Shown here: in pieces, positions 14,695 through 20,858 of the stretch | Position numbering within the stretch: the first letter of the stretch is position 1 | How the letters are laid out: every line of letters begins with the position of its first letter | Assembly: GCA_905372155.1 (NCBI GenBank) | Contig: CAJPNZ010000048.1 | Span: 1-20,858, forward strand | Direction: 5' to 3' | DNA length: 20,858 nucleotides | Source of the DNA: Propionibacteriaceae bacterium | GTDB lineage: Bacteria; Actinomycetota; Actinomycetes; Propionibacteriales; Propionibacteriaceae | Notes under the pieces: generated by a model | What the model saw: only the letters and a program-made list of their open reading frames with translations | Told to the model about the DNA's origin: nothing | Databases searched by the model: none | Made by a program: the position numbers and the translations under genes

Positions 14695-15368
14695 TGCCCC
14701 GCATCGGCGTGGTCACCTTCCCGGGGTCCCTCGACGACCACGACGCGCTGCGTGCCGTGAAGCTGTGCGGGGCCGAGGCCGTCCCGCTGTGGCACGGGTC
14801 GGATTCCATCGACGGTGTGGATGCCATCATCCTCCCGGGCGGTTTCTCCTACGGTGACTACCTGCGCTGCGGGGCCATCGCGCGGTTCAGCCCCGTGATG
14901 GACACCGTCATCGACGCCGCGAACAAGGGGCTGCCCGTGCTGGGTATCTGCAACGGGTTCCAGCTGCTCTGCGAGGCCCACCTCCTCGACGGCGCCATGA
15001 TCCGAAACGTCGATCAGCACTTCATCTGCCGCGACGAGAGGCTCCGCGTCGAGTCCATCGACACCACCTGGACCTGCGGTTTCACCAGGGGCGAGGAGAT
15101 CGTCATCACCCTGAAGAACGGCGAGGGCAACTACCAGGCTGCCCCCGAGACCCTGAAACGCCTCGAGGACAACGCCCAGGTGGTTTTCCGCTACCTCGAC
15201 AACCCCAACGGATCGGCCAACGACATCGCCGGTATCACCAACGAGCACGGCAACGTCGTCGGCCTGATGCCCCATCCCGAGCACAACGTCGAGGCGCTGA
15301 CGGGGGCGTCGCTGGACGGTCGCAGGTTCTTCGAGTCGCTGATCCAGTTCCTCACTGCCCGCGTCTGA
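14694..15368 (+). CDS. purQ: FGAM synthase glutaminase subunit PurQ
   Basis: A 224-residue class I glutamine amidotransferase that hydrolyses glutamine to feed ammonia to PurL in step 4 of purine synthesis. The catalytic triad is intact: nucleophile C86 in LGICNGFQ, with H194 and E196 in PHPEHN. The oxyanion region LPGGFSYGDYLRCGA (48-62) and the start RIGVVTFPGS are typical of PurQ. Length matches stand-alone PurQ. Translation is coupled to purS. About 118 nt without a gene follow, then the BI-1/YccA gene with its own promoter. Confidence 0.96.
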   Translation: MPRIGVVTFPGSLDDHDALRAVKLCGAEAVPLWHGSDSIDGVDAIILPGGFSYGDYLRCGAIARFSPVMDTVIDAANKGLPVLGICNGFQLLCEAHLLDGAMIRNVDQHFICRDERLRVESIDTTWTCGFTRGEEIVITLKNGEGNYQAAPETLKRLEDNAQVVFRYLDNPNGSANDIAGITNEHGNVVGLMPHPEHNVEALTGASLDGRRFFESLIQFLTARV

Positions 15369-15442
15369 AAGTTCGCGAGGGCCGGCTCGTCCCGTGCAGG
15401 GATCCACCTGCATCGACGCGTGTTCCTGTCGGCGGGATCACA

Positions 15443-15448
15443 TACACT
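15443..15448 (+). promoter_or_regulatory. -10 box of the BI-1/YccA gene
   Basis: TACACT ends 38 nt before the ATG at 15487, which leaves a leader of about 32 nt with the ribosome site GAAGGA at 15473-15478. Confidence 0.4.
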
Positions 15449-15486
15449 TGAAACAAAAGTCATCGCGATTCTGAAGGAACCCCAAC

Positions 15487-16293
15487 ATGGCGAATCCCGT
15501 GTTCAGCCGCAGTTCGGCTTTCAGCCAGCCGCCTGCCTATCAGCAGCCGTACGGCTACCAGCAGCAGGGTTACGGCTACCAGCCGCAGCCCGGGTACGTG
15601 CAGCCCCAACCGCAGACCACCGCGGGGGTCATGACCATGGACGACGTCCTGGCCAAGACCTCCATCACCCTGCTCGTGGTGTTCGCGGCCGCGGCGGCGA
15701 CGTTCACGCTGCTGCCGCTCAGCCTCGTGTTCCCGGCGATGATCGTCGGCGGGCTCGGCGCTTTCGTCGTTTCCCTGCTCGTCGTGACCCGGCACAAGGT
15801 CCCGGTGGCCGGTGTCCTGGTCTACTCCGCACTCGAGGGCCTGTTCATCGGCGGCATCTCGAAGTACTTCGAGGTGACGTGGCCCGGCATCGTCGTCTCC
15901 GCGGTGCTGGCCACCTTCGTGACGGCAGCCGCCACCCTGGCCGCCTACAAATTCTTCAACATCCGCGTCACCGCCAAGTTCCGCAGGATGGTCACCATCG
16001 GAACCATGGCCCTCGCGGGCGTCTTCCTGGTGAACTTCGTGCTCGCCATGTTCGGGATCAACACTGGGCTGCGGGCCGTGGGCAGCAACGCCGGCCTGCT
16101 CGCGATCGGCGTCTCGATCCTGGCCGTGTGCCTTGCCGTGTTCAACCTGGTGATCGACTTCGACTACGTCGAGCGCGGCATCGCATCCCAGGCCCCGGCC
16201 CAGGAGTCGTGGCGGGCGGCCTTCGGCATCACCGTCACCATGGTGTGGCTCTACATCGAGATCCTGCGCATCCTGTCCTACTTCAGGGATTGA
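15487..16293 (+). CDS. Bax inhibitor-1/YccA family membrane protein
   Basis: A 268-residue protein. Residues 1-45 form a cytoplasmic tail rich in Gln, Tyr, Pro and Gly with repeated GYQQQ/GYQPQ-type units. From about 60 to 265 there are seven hydrophobic helices, including LEGLFIGGISKYFE (about 118-131) and the C-terminal VIDFDYVERGI and WLYIEILRILSYF segments typical of actinobacterial BI-1/YccA proteins. Relatives in other bacteria are pH-sensitive calcium leak channels or modulators of FtsH; the role here is unknown. The ATG at 15487 has GAAGGA 8 nt upstream. The gene is convergent with the Nudix gene; their shared hairpin lies 35 nt downstream of this stop codon. Confidence 0.88.
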   Translation: MANPVFSRSSAFSQPPAYQQPYGYQQQGYGYQPQPGYVQPQPQTTAGVMTMDDVLAKTSITLLVVFAAAAATFTLLPLSLVFPAMIVGGLGAFVVSLLVVTRHKVPVAGVLVYSALEGLFIGGISKYFEVTWPGIVVSAVLATFVTAAATLAAYKFFNIRVTAKFRRMVTIGTMALAGVFLVNFVLAMFGINTGLRAVGSNAGLLAIGVSILAVCLAVFNLVIDFDYVERGIASQAPAQESWRAAFGITVTMVWLYIEILRILSYFRD

Positions 16294-16325
16294 CCCGGTA
16301 AGCGGGCTGCTTCGGGACCCGGTGA

Positions 16326-16997
16326 TCAGCGGCTCGGCAGGTGCTGGCTCAGCACCTGCCGAGCCGCTCGGGTCCAGGGGAGCCTGCGCCAGGACTTCAC
16401 CGGAACCCAGTCGGCCCGCGCCGTCGACCCTCCCAGGTCGTGGACGCGGGGGCGGCTGGGTTTTTCACATGTCGCGGAGTAGATGATGCGCAGGGCGTGG
16501 TAGTCCTCCAGGCCGCCGTTCGGGGCGCGGCCGATCCAGTGATCCGACTGGAGGGTCAGCAGCCGCCCGGGGACGACCTCCTGGCCCGTCTCCTCGTGCA
16601 CCTCGCGCAGCAGGCCCGCCGTTGGTTCCTCGCCTGCGTCGAGACCGCCGCCCGGCAGGTTCCAGGACCCGGGTGCCCCGGTGAGCCGCGACATAACCGT
16701 GCCCAGCAGGCCCCGCTCCGACAGCACGATGCCGTAGGCCCCGACCCGCTGGCGGATCAGTGGCACCTCATCGGTCCCCGGCTCCTCGTACACCACCATC
16801 CTGTCGACGGGCGGGGTGTCAGCGGGTGAGGCGGGGCGAACCTCCAGGGTGACCATGACGTCACCGTCACGACATTCCGCTCCCAAGGGCCGTCCGGCGA
16901 TCCAACCGGCCCGGTACAGGGCGGCATCGGGGTGTTCCCCGTGCCCGAGTACCAGCTCGATCACGGGGTCGTCGGTGAACAGACCAATCAGACGCAC
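16326..16997 (-). CDS. Nudix hydrolase with an extra N-terminal region
   Basis: A 223-residue cytosolic protein. The Nudix domain covers about residues 83-220, with a complete Nudix box at 117-139 (GGLDAGE, seven residues, then REVHEETG), so metal binding and pyrophosphohydrolase activity are expected. It should cleave a nucleoside diphosphate linked to another group; the substrate is not predictable. Residues 1-80 (MRLIGLFTDDPVIELVLGHG onward) do not belong to the Nudix fold and are unrecognised; they may mediate substrate choice or dimerisation. The start is GTG at 16997, with a -10 box 6 nt upstream. The last 14 codons lie in a perfect hairpin. Confidence 0.85.
   Translation of the reverse strand: MRLIGLFTDDPVIELVLGHGEHPDAALYRAGWIAGRPLGAECRDGDVMVTLEVRPASPADTPPVDRMVVYEEPGTDEVPLIRQRVGAYGIVLSERGLLGTVMSRLTGAPGSWNLPGGGLDAGEEPTAGLLREVHEETGQEVVPGRLLTLQSDHWIGRAPNGGLEDYHALRIIYSATCEKPSRPRVHDLGGSTARADWVPVKSWRRLPWTRAARQVLSQHLPSR
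16328..16368. terminator. 18-bp perfect hairpin overlapping the end of the Nudix gene
   Basis: AGCGGCTCGGCAGGTGCT (16328-16345) pairs perfectly with 16351-16368 across a 5-nt loop. It encodes the last codons of the Nudix gene and lies 35 nt after the BI-1/YccA stop codon. It probably terminates transcription from both sides; there is no T run. Confidence 0.65.
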
Positions 16998-17003
16998 TTT
17001 GGC

Positions 17004-17009
17004 ATCCTA
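17004..17009 (-). promoter_or_regulatory. -10 box of the Nudix gene, leaderless
   Basis: On the reverse strand TAGGAT ends 6 nt before the GTG at 16997. Confidence 0.5.
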
Positions 17010-17164
17010 TTGGCCTCGCAGGGTCTTTCGAGCAGCACGGGAAGCGGCGATCAGGAGCGTTCCGGCGGTGTGGCACACCGGTTTCCGCGCGATCACACCT
17101 GTGGGTCCGGGGAAGAAGTCGTGTTGCCGGCCCCGGTTCGCCCCAAGCCAGGTGCCGGTCCGGC

Positions 17165-17170
17165 TAGGCT
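17165..17170 (+). promoter_or_regulatory. -10 box of the YpfJ-type peptidase gene
   Basis: TAGGCT, identical to the purC box, ends 23 nt before the ATG at 17194. The leader of about 17 nt carries a strong GAGGAGG ribosome site at 17181-17187. Confidence 0.5.
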
Positions 17171-17193
17171 GAACCGGTCAGAGGAGGTGGCAC

Positions 17194-18072
17194 ATGGACT
17201 ATCGCGACAGCGTTGACCTTTCCGGTTCGCACACTCAACGCGCCTCGGGCGGTGGGGGTGGTGGCCGAATGGCCCTGGGCGGCGGCATCGGCGGCTTGGT
17301 GCTGATGCTGCTGGTCGTGTTCGTCGGCCCGCGGCTCGGCATCAACGTCTCCGACCTGCTCGGATCCGGCTCGAGCCAGGACACCCAACCGGCGGTGCAG
17401 GGCAGCGACCTCGACCACTGCAAGCAGAAGGACGTCAACGTCAACACCAACCGCGAATGCCGCTGGCTGCTCTACGAGAAGGTCCTCCAGGACTACTGGT
17501 CGAAAACGAAACCGAACTACCGGTACGCCACGGTGAAGCTGTTCTCCGGCACCATCAGCACCGCCTGCGGGGTGGGGCAGACCGAGATGGGGCCGTTCTA
17601 CTGCTCCGGTGACTCCACCGTCTACATCGACGACTCCTACGTCGGCCAGCTCCTCAAACAACTCGGTGCCTCCGGCGGGGACGCGGCCGAGCTCTACATC
17701 GTCGCCCACGAGTTCGGGCACCACGTCCAGAACCTCGACGGAACCATGCGCAGGGTCACGCGCGGCACCGGAGCCGATTCTGCGCAGGTGCGGCTCGAAC
17801 TCCAGGCCGACTGCTACGCCGGGGTGGTGTTCAACCAGGTCATGAAGGACTCGAACTCGCCGATCAGGGCGGTCAGCAAGGACGATCTGCTGCGCATAGC
17901 GGACGCGGCCCGCTCCGTCGGCGACGATCACATCCAGAAACAGCAGGGCGGGTTCGTCAACCCCGAGTCGTGGACCCACGGCAGCTCCGAGCAGCGGCAG
18001 CGCTGGTTGAGTGTGGGTTTCGAGTCCGGTAACCCTTCCTCCTGCAACACCTTCGACACCCAGGACCTGTGA
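17194..18072 (+). CDS. YpfJ-family neutral zinc metallopeptidase, membrane-anchored
   Basis: A 292-residue protein. A Gly-rich cytoplasmic stretch (18-34) precedes one transmembrane helix (about 28-47), and the rest is predicted to be outside the membrane. The zinc site HEFGH is at 172-176 (VAHEFGHHVQN), with the third ligand region in LELQADCYAGV (about 205-215), as in the YpfJ/Zn_peptidase_2 family. Four cysteines (76, 89, 125, 137) could form disulfides, as expected for an exported domain. Substrates are unknown for this family. The ATG is set by GAGGAGG. The acyl-CoA enzyme gene begins 7 nt after its stop codon, so they are probably co-transcribed. Confidence 0.88.
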   Translation: MDYRDSVDLSGSHTQRASGGGGGGRMALGGGIGGLVLMLLVVFVGPRLGINVSDLLGSGSSQDTQPAVQGSDLDHCKQKDVNVNTNRECRWLLYEKVLQDYWSKTKPNYRYATVKLFSGTISTACGVGQTEMGPFYCSGDSTVYIDDSYVGQLLKQLGASGGDAAELYIVAHEFGHHVQNLDGTMRRVTRGTGADSAQVRLELQADCYAGVVFNQVMKDSNSPIRAVSKDDLLRIADAARSVGDDHIQKQQGGFVNPESWTHGSSEQRQRWLSVGFESGNPSSCNTFDTQDL

Positions 18073-18079
18073 GGCTGAT

Positions 18080-19306
18080 TTGAGAATCGTCGCCCCCGAG
18101 CAGCTGGCCGCTGCTCTGCCCGAGCTGCCCGGAAACCCCCGCATCGTCACCCAGGGCAGCTTCGGCACCCCACGTGCCCTGCTCGGATTGCTGGACGCGG
18201 CCGTCCCCGAGTATCGGTTGTTCATCGTCAACGGGCTCGGCAGGCTGCCGGACCGCGAGGGGGTGCGGATCGAAACCACGTTCGTCGGTTCCGGGCTGCG
18301 CGGGAATCCCCGCGTCGACTACTACCCGGCGCGGTTGTCCACCACCCCCCAGCTGTTTCGTGGCTCGCTGCCCCCGGACGTCGTCGCGGTGCAGACCTCG
18401 CGGGTCGTCGACGGGAAGGTCAGTCTCGGCATCGAGGTGCAGGTGCTGCCAGGTGCCATTGATGCCGCGAAACAGCGCGGCGCGGTCCTGGTGGCGCAGA
18501 TCAACGAGAACCTGCCGTTCATTCACGGCGACGGGGTGCTGCCGGTCGACGACATCGACCTGGCCGTCGAGATCGCCGAACCGGTGCCGGTGGCGCCCGA
18601 GGCCAGGATCGACGACGAATCCGCGGCGGTCGGGGAGAGACTCGCGGCGATGGTGCCCGACGGTGCCACGCTCCAACTCGGAATCGGTGCGCTGCCGGAG
18701 GCGGTGATGCAGGCGCTGCAGAACAGCCGTGGCCTCAGGGTGTGGACCGAGCTGATGGCCGATGGTTTCTTCGGGCTGCTGCGCTCCGGTGCCCTCGACG
18801 AGACCCACCCCATCACCGCGACCTTCGCCTACGGTTCCGAGGAGCTCTACGCCTGGGCCGACGACAACCCGCAGCTGCGGCTGCTGCGCTGCGAAACCAC
18901 GAACAGCCCCGGGAACATCGCCCGGCAACCGGCGGTGACCAGCATCAACACCGCGCTGCAGGTCGACCTGTTCGGGGCCGTCAACGCCACCCGCGTCAAC
19001 GACCGCATCATCTCCGGCACCGGAGGGCAGGCCGATTTCATCGTCGGGGCCCTGCAATCCCCGGGCGGGCAGGCGATCATCGCGTTGAAGTCGTGGCATC
19101 CGAAGGCCAACCGCTCCACCATCGTGCCCAAGCTGACGGAACCCACGACGTCGCTGCAACCATCCTGGGTGGTCACGGAACAAAACACCGCCCGCGTCTT
19201 CGGGGCCTCCCAGCGCGACCAGGCGCTGGGCCTGATCGAGGCGGCCAGACCGGAGGCCCGCGAGTCGCTGCGCGCCGAGGCCGAACGCATGGGGCTGCTC
19301 GGCTGA
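18080..19306 (+). CDS. Acetyl-CoA hydrolase/CoA-transferase family protein
   Basis: A 408-residue cytosolic protein with the two halves of the acetyl-CoA hydrolase/transferase family: N-terminal about 1-170 and C-terminal about 180-408. Conserved blocks are GIGALPEA (201-208), FAYGSEELYAWADDNP (249-264), TSINTALQVDLFGAVNA (287-303) and the CoA-binding-type loop GTGGQADF (313-320). It either hydrolyses acyl-CoA or moves CoA to another carboxylate, for example acetate, succinate or 4-hydroxybutyrate; sequence alone does not decide. The start is TTG at 18080, with GAGG (18071-18074) upstream and 7 nt after the peptidase stop codon. Other frame starts lie inside the peptidase gene. Confidence 0.85.
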   Translation: MRIVAPEQLAAALPELPGNPRIVTQGSFGTPRALLGLLDAAVPEYRLFIVNGLGRLPDREGVRIETTFVGSGLRGNPRVDYYPARLSTTPQLFRGSLPPDVVAVQTSRVVDGKVSLGIEVQVLPGAIDAAKQRGAVLVAQINENLPFIHGDGVLPVDDIDLAVEIAEPVPVAPEARIDDESAAVGERLAAMVPDGATLQLGIGALPEAVMQALQNSRGLRVWTELMADGFFGLLRSGALDETHPITATFAYGSEELYAWADDNPQLRLLRCETTNSPGNIARQPAVTSINTALQVDLFGAVNATRVNDRIISGTGGQADFIVGALQSPGGQAIIALKSWHPKANRSTIVPKLTEPTTSLQPSWVVTEQNTARVFGASQRDQALGLIEAARPEARESLRAEAERMGLLG

Positions 19307-19321
19307 GGGAACCCGTCCCCA

Positions 19322-19500
19322 CGGTTGGCTGAACCGGTCGTGTCGAACCCCCGTCTGGAGGTTGGTTGAGCCGATCCCCACGAGCGTCAGCGAGTGGGGC
19401 GTGTCGAAACCATGGTGCCCTTGTTCGAGGTGGTTTCGGTTCGGGCTGTTTCTTCGTCGCGGCCCGGCTCAACCGGCTTCGGGGAGGAGCGCTCGCGTGC
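19322..19500. repeat. Intergenic repeat copies, two oppositely oriented halves
   Basis: A right half, GTTGGTTGAGCCGATCCCC through CGTGTCGAAACC (19361-19411), is almost the same as 106-153. After a short spacer a left half follows: GGTGGTTTCGG at 19429, then CGGCCCGGCTCAACCGGCTT. A degraded piece (GGCTGAACCGGTCGTGTCGAAC) precedes both at about 19326. It fills the space between the convergent CoA-enzyme and lipoprotein genes. Confidence 0.7.
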
Positions 19501-19524
19501 TGGCCGGGCCGGGTCCTGGAACCT

Positions 19525-20508
19525 TCACTGTCTCAGCTGGTCCTCGGTGTACTCGGTGCCGTCGGGGTCTGTGAAATGCACCCTGCCCCCGCAGTCGTAG
19601 CGGATGATCGGTGTTTTGCGCCTGTAGCGGTTGTCCACCTCGATTTTGCACTCCGCCCTGGAGCCGGGATTGAACTTCTGGATCGAGCGCGCCAACACCA
19701 GAGCGTCGAGCTGGGTCGGATCGAAGGGGGTGAGGGAGGACGTCTCCTTGAGCCTGGTCGTGTACACGGGCAGGGCGGCGGAGCGGATGCGCCGTTCGGT
19801 GATGCCGTTGTTCGCCGGCAGGTCGATCCAATACCCGGTGTTGGGACCGAACCCGATCTGTGTGGCGGCGCGGCTTCCAGCGATGACGGCGGCCAGGCCG
19901 TCGGTCAGGTCCGCCACGGTTGTGTAGCCGAGGTTGCGCACCGCGGTGCCGTCCTTCTCGAAGAACACGGTTTTCGTCTCGGGGGTGGTGGTGACGGTGA
20001 GGTAGACCTCGCCGGAGCGTTGCTCAACGATCTGCAGGACCTTCTCCGCTCCTGTGGCCCCCATGCGGGTGGCGGTGTCGAACAATTCGCTGATGTTCCC
20101 GAGCGGGTAATCGGTTGGGCGGAAGGTGGTCTGACCGAGGTACTGGATGTCGGAATCCGCGGGGGTGATCTGGTTGGCGCGCCAGCGCAGGGTGAACGGC
20201 TTCTGGGTCGTGTCCAGCACGGTGAGGGTCACCTCGGATGCGGAAACGTCGAGTTTCAGCGCGGGGCGGTTGCTCGTAATCTCCATCATGCGTCGCACGA
20301 TCTGTTTCGCACCGCCCGCGGTCAGGTCCTGGGTGATGCTCATCGGCACCGGGAAGGCCACCGTCGGCGACGGGGACGCGCCTGCCTCCGGGGTTGCGCT
20401 CGCGGAGGCGCCGACGGATGAGGTCGGTGAGGGTTCGGGATCCGAGGTGGATGCGCAACCTGCGAGCAGCACGACCATCGCGATGACGATGACGTGGCGC
20501 AGATTCAC
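19525..20508 (-). CDS. Putative lipoprotein of unknown function
   Basis: A 327-residue secreted lipoprotein. The signal peptide MNLRHVIVIAMVVLLAGC ends in lipobox LAGC, with the lipidated cysteine at 18. A Ser/Pro/Ala/Thr linker (19-50) follows, then a mixed alpha/beta domain of about 270 residues. The only other cysteines (two, in the last 45 residues) could form a disulfide. A pair of similar beta-rich halves resembles LppX/LprG-type lipid carriers only in general outline, and I do not assign it to them. The start is GTG at 20508, with a -10 box 6 nt upstream. It is a single gene, convergent with the CoA-enzyme gene. Confidence 0.8.
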   Translation of the reverse strand: MNLRHVIVIAMVVLLAGCASTSDPEPSPTSSVGASASATPEAGASPSPTVAFPVPMSITQDLTAGGAKQIVRRMMEITSNRPALKLDVSASEVTLTVLDTTQKPFTLRWRANQITPADSDIQYLGQTTFRPTDYPLGNISELFDTATRMGATGAEKVLQIVEQRSGEVYLTVTTTPETKTVFFEKDGTAVRNLGYTTVADLTDGLAAVIAGSRAATQIGFGPNTGYWIDLPANNGITERRIRSAALPVYTTRLKETSSLTPFDPTQLDALVLARSIQKFNPGSRAECKIEVDNRYRRKTPIIRYDCGGRVHFTDPDGTEYTEDQLRQ

Positions 20509-20514
20509 CGGTTC

Positions 20515-20520
20515 ATTCTA
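20515..20520 (-). promoter_or_regulatory. -10 box of the lipoprotein gene, leaderless
   Basis: On the reverse strand TAGAAT ends 6 nt before the GTG at 20508. Confidence 0.5.
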
Positions 20521-20530
20521 GGGTCAACGC

Positions 20531-20568
20531 TGGATCGGATCATAATACCCAAGTCCTGATCCGGATCA
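20531..20568 (-). terminator. Possible msrA terminator
   Basis: TGGATCGGATCA pairs, with one bulge, with TGATCCGGATCA about 14 nt away. It lies about 20 nt downstream of the msrA stop codon and upstream of the lipoprotein promoter. The right arm is itself a 12-bp palindrome, so a protein-binding site is an alternative. Confidence 0.35.
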
Positions 20569-20587
20569 TCCTTTGAGTCGAAGACAG

Positions 20588-20858
20588 TCATCCGCACGCG
20601 ACCCCGGTGGCGTGGTTCGGGCAATAGCCTCCCGGATTCTTGTGTAGGTACTGCTGGTGCTCCTCCTCCGCGTGGTAGAAGATGGCGCCGTCGGTGATCT
20701 CGGTGGTGATCTCGCCGAATCCGGCCTCGGTCATGCGGGCCTGGAAGGCGTCGCGGGAGGCGACGGCGGCCGCGTGCTGGGTGGCGTCGACCGGGAAGAT
20801 GGCGGACCGGTACTGGGTGCCGATGTCGTTGCCCTGCCGGAAACCCTGGGTCGGGTCG
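20588..20858 (-). CDS. msrA: Peptide methionine sulfoxide reductase MsrA, C-terminal part
   Basis: Only the last 89 codons are in the window; the 5' part, including the catalytic GCFW motif, lies beyond the end. The visible part reads DPTQGFRQGNDIGTQYRS, then AIFYHAEEEHQQYL, both highly conserved in MsrA, and ends KNPGGYCPNHATGVACG. The cysteine in GGYC and the one near the C-terminus fit the recycling cysteines of three-cysteine MsrA enzymes. The protein reduces methionine-S-sulfoxide in oxidised proteins using thioredoxin. The truncation is due to the window edge. Confidence 0.93.
   Translation of the reverse strand, partial: DPTQGFRQGNDIGTQYRSAIFPVDATQHAAAVASRDAFQARMTEAGFGEITTEITDGAIFYHAEEEHQQYLHKNPGGYCPNHATGVACG

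Noticed and set aside
17010..17164. Possible small gene or RNA between the Nudix and peptidase genes
   Set aside because: No start with a ribosome site, no clear stem or conserved motif; it is a divergent promoter region.

Overview
The window is about 20.9 kb of GC-rich bacterial DNA. GTG and TTG start codons are common, many transcripts appear to be leaderless, and purS and purQ are separate small genes. The housekeeping set (PurB, PurC, PurS/PurQ, a BI-1/YccA protein with a Gln/Tyr/Pro-rich tail, a DUF2510 protein, NarL/DesK-type two-component genes) points to an actinobacterium. A member of the Propionibacteriaceae such as an Arachnia-like organism is my inference; no rRNA or other decisive marker is present.

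Layout. (1) 1-1718: a half-palindromic intergenic repeat, then purB. (2) 1740-4350: an accessory patch of visibly lower GC. It holds an MFS exporter, a fragment of an IS3-type transposase, a frameshifted IS5-type (HTH_Tnp_4/DDE_Tnp_4) transposase, a diverged 72-bp direct repeat on either side, and another intergenic repeat. (3) 4454-6993: a small two-TM membrane protein and, convergent to it across a perfect terminator hairpin, an ABC-2 (NatA/NatB-like) transporter. (4) 6994-7494: about 500 bp without a gene, filled by a near-perfect tandem duplication of a 162-bp repeat. (5) 7495-12262: a DesK/NarL-type histidine kinase/response regulator pair, divergent from a MacB/FtsX-type ABC transporter whose promoter carries an 18-bp palindrome. 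Two inverted copies of a 70-bp near-perfect palindrome bracket this ABC operon. (6) 12388-15368: purC, a poly(ADP-ribose) glycohydrolase-type protein, a reverse-strand DUF2510 protein, and purS-purQ. (7) 15487-18072: BI-1/YccA protein, a Nudix hydrolase convergent to it, and a YpfJ-type zinc peptidase. (8) 18080-20858: acetyl-CoA hydrolase/transferase family protein, more repeats, a lipoprotein, and the 3' part of msrA running off the window end.

How it works together. The four pur genes supply steps of de novo purine synthesis: FGAM synthase subunits, SAICAR synthetase and adenylosuccinate lyase. The kinase/regulator pair lies between two ABC transporters and could control either, probably as an envelope-stress or drug/peptide response (inference). 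The main cross-cutting observation is that nine genes have a TANNNT -10 box ending only 6-8 nt before the start codon, which predicts leaderless mRNAs. Genes with a Shine-Dalgarno sequence have the same box 24-38 nt or more upstream. The other unusual features are the intergenic repeat families, the paired palindromes and the PARG-type gene inside the purine cluster. I found no CRISPR array, tRNA, rRNA or intact mobile element.
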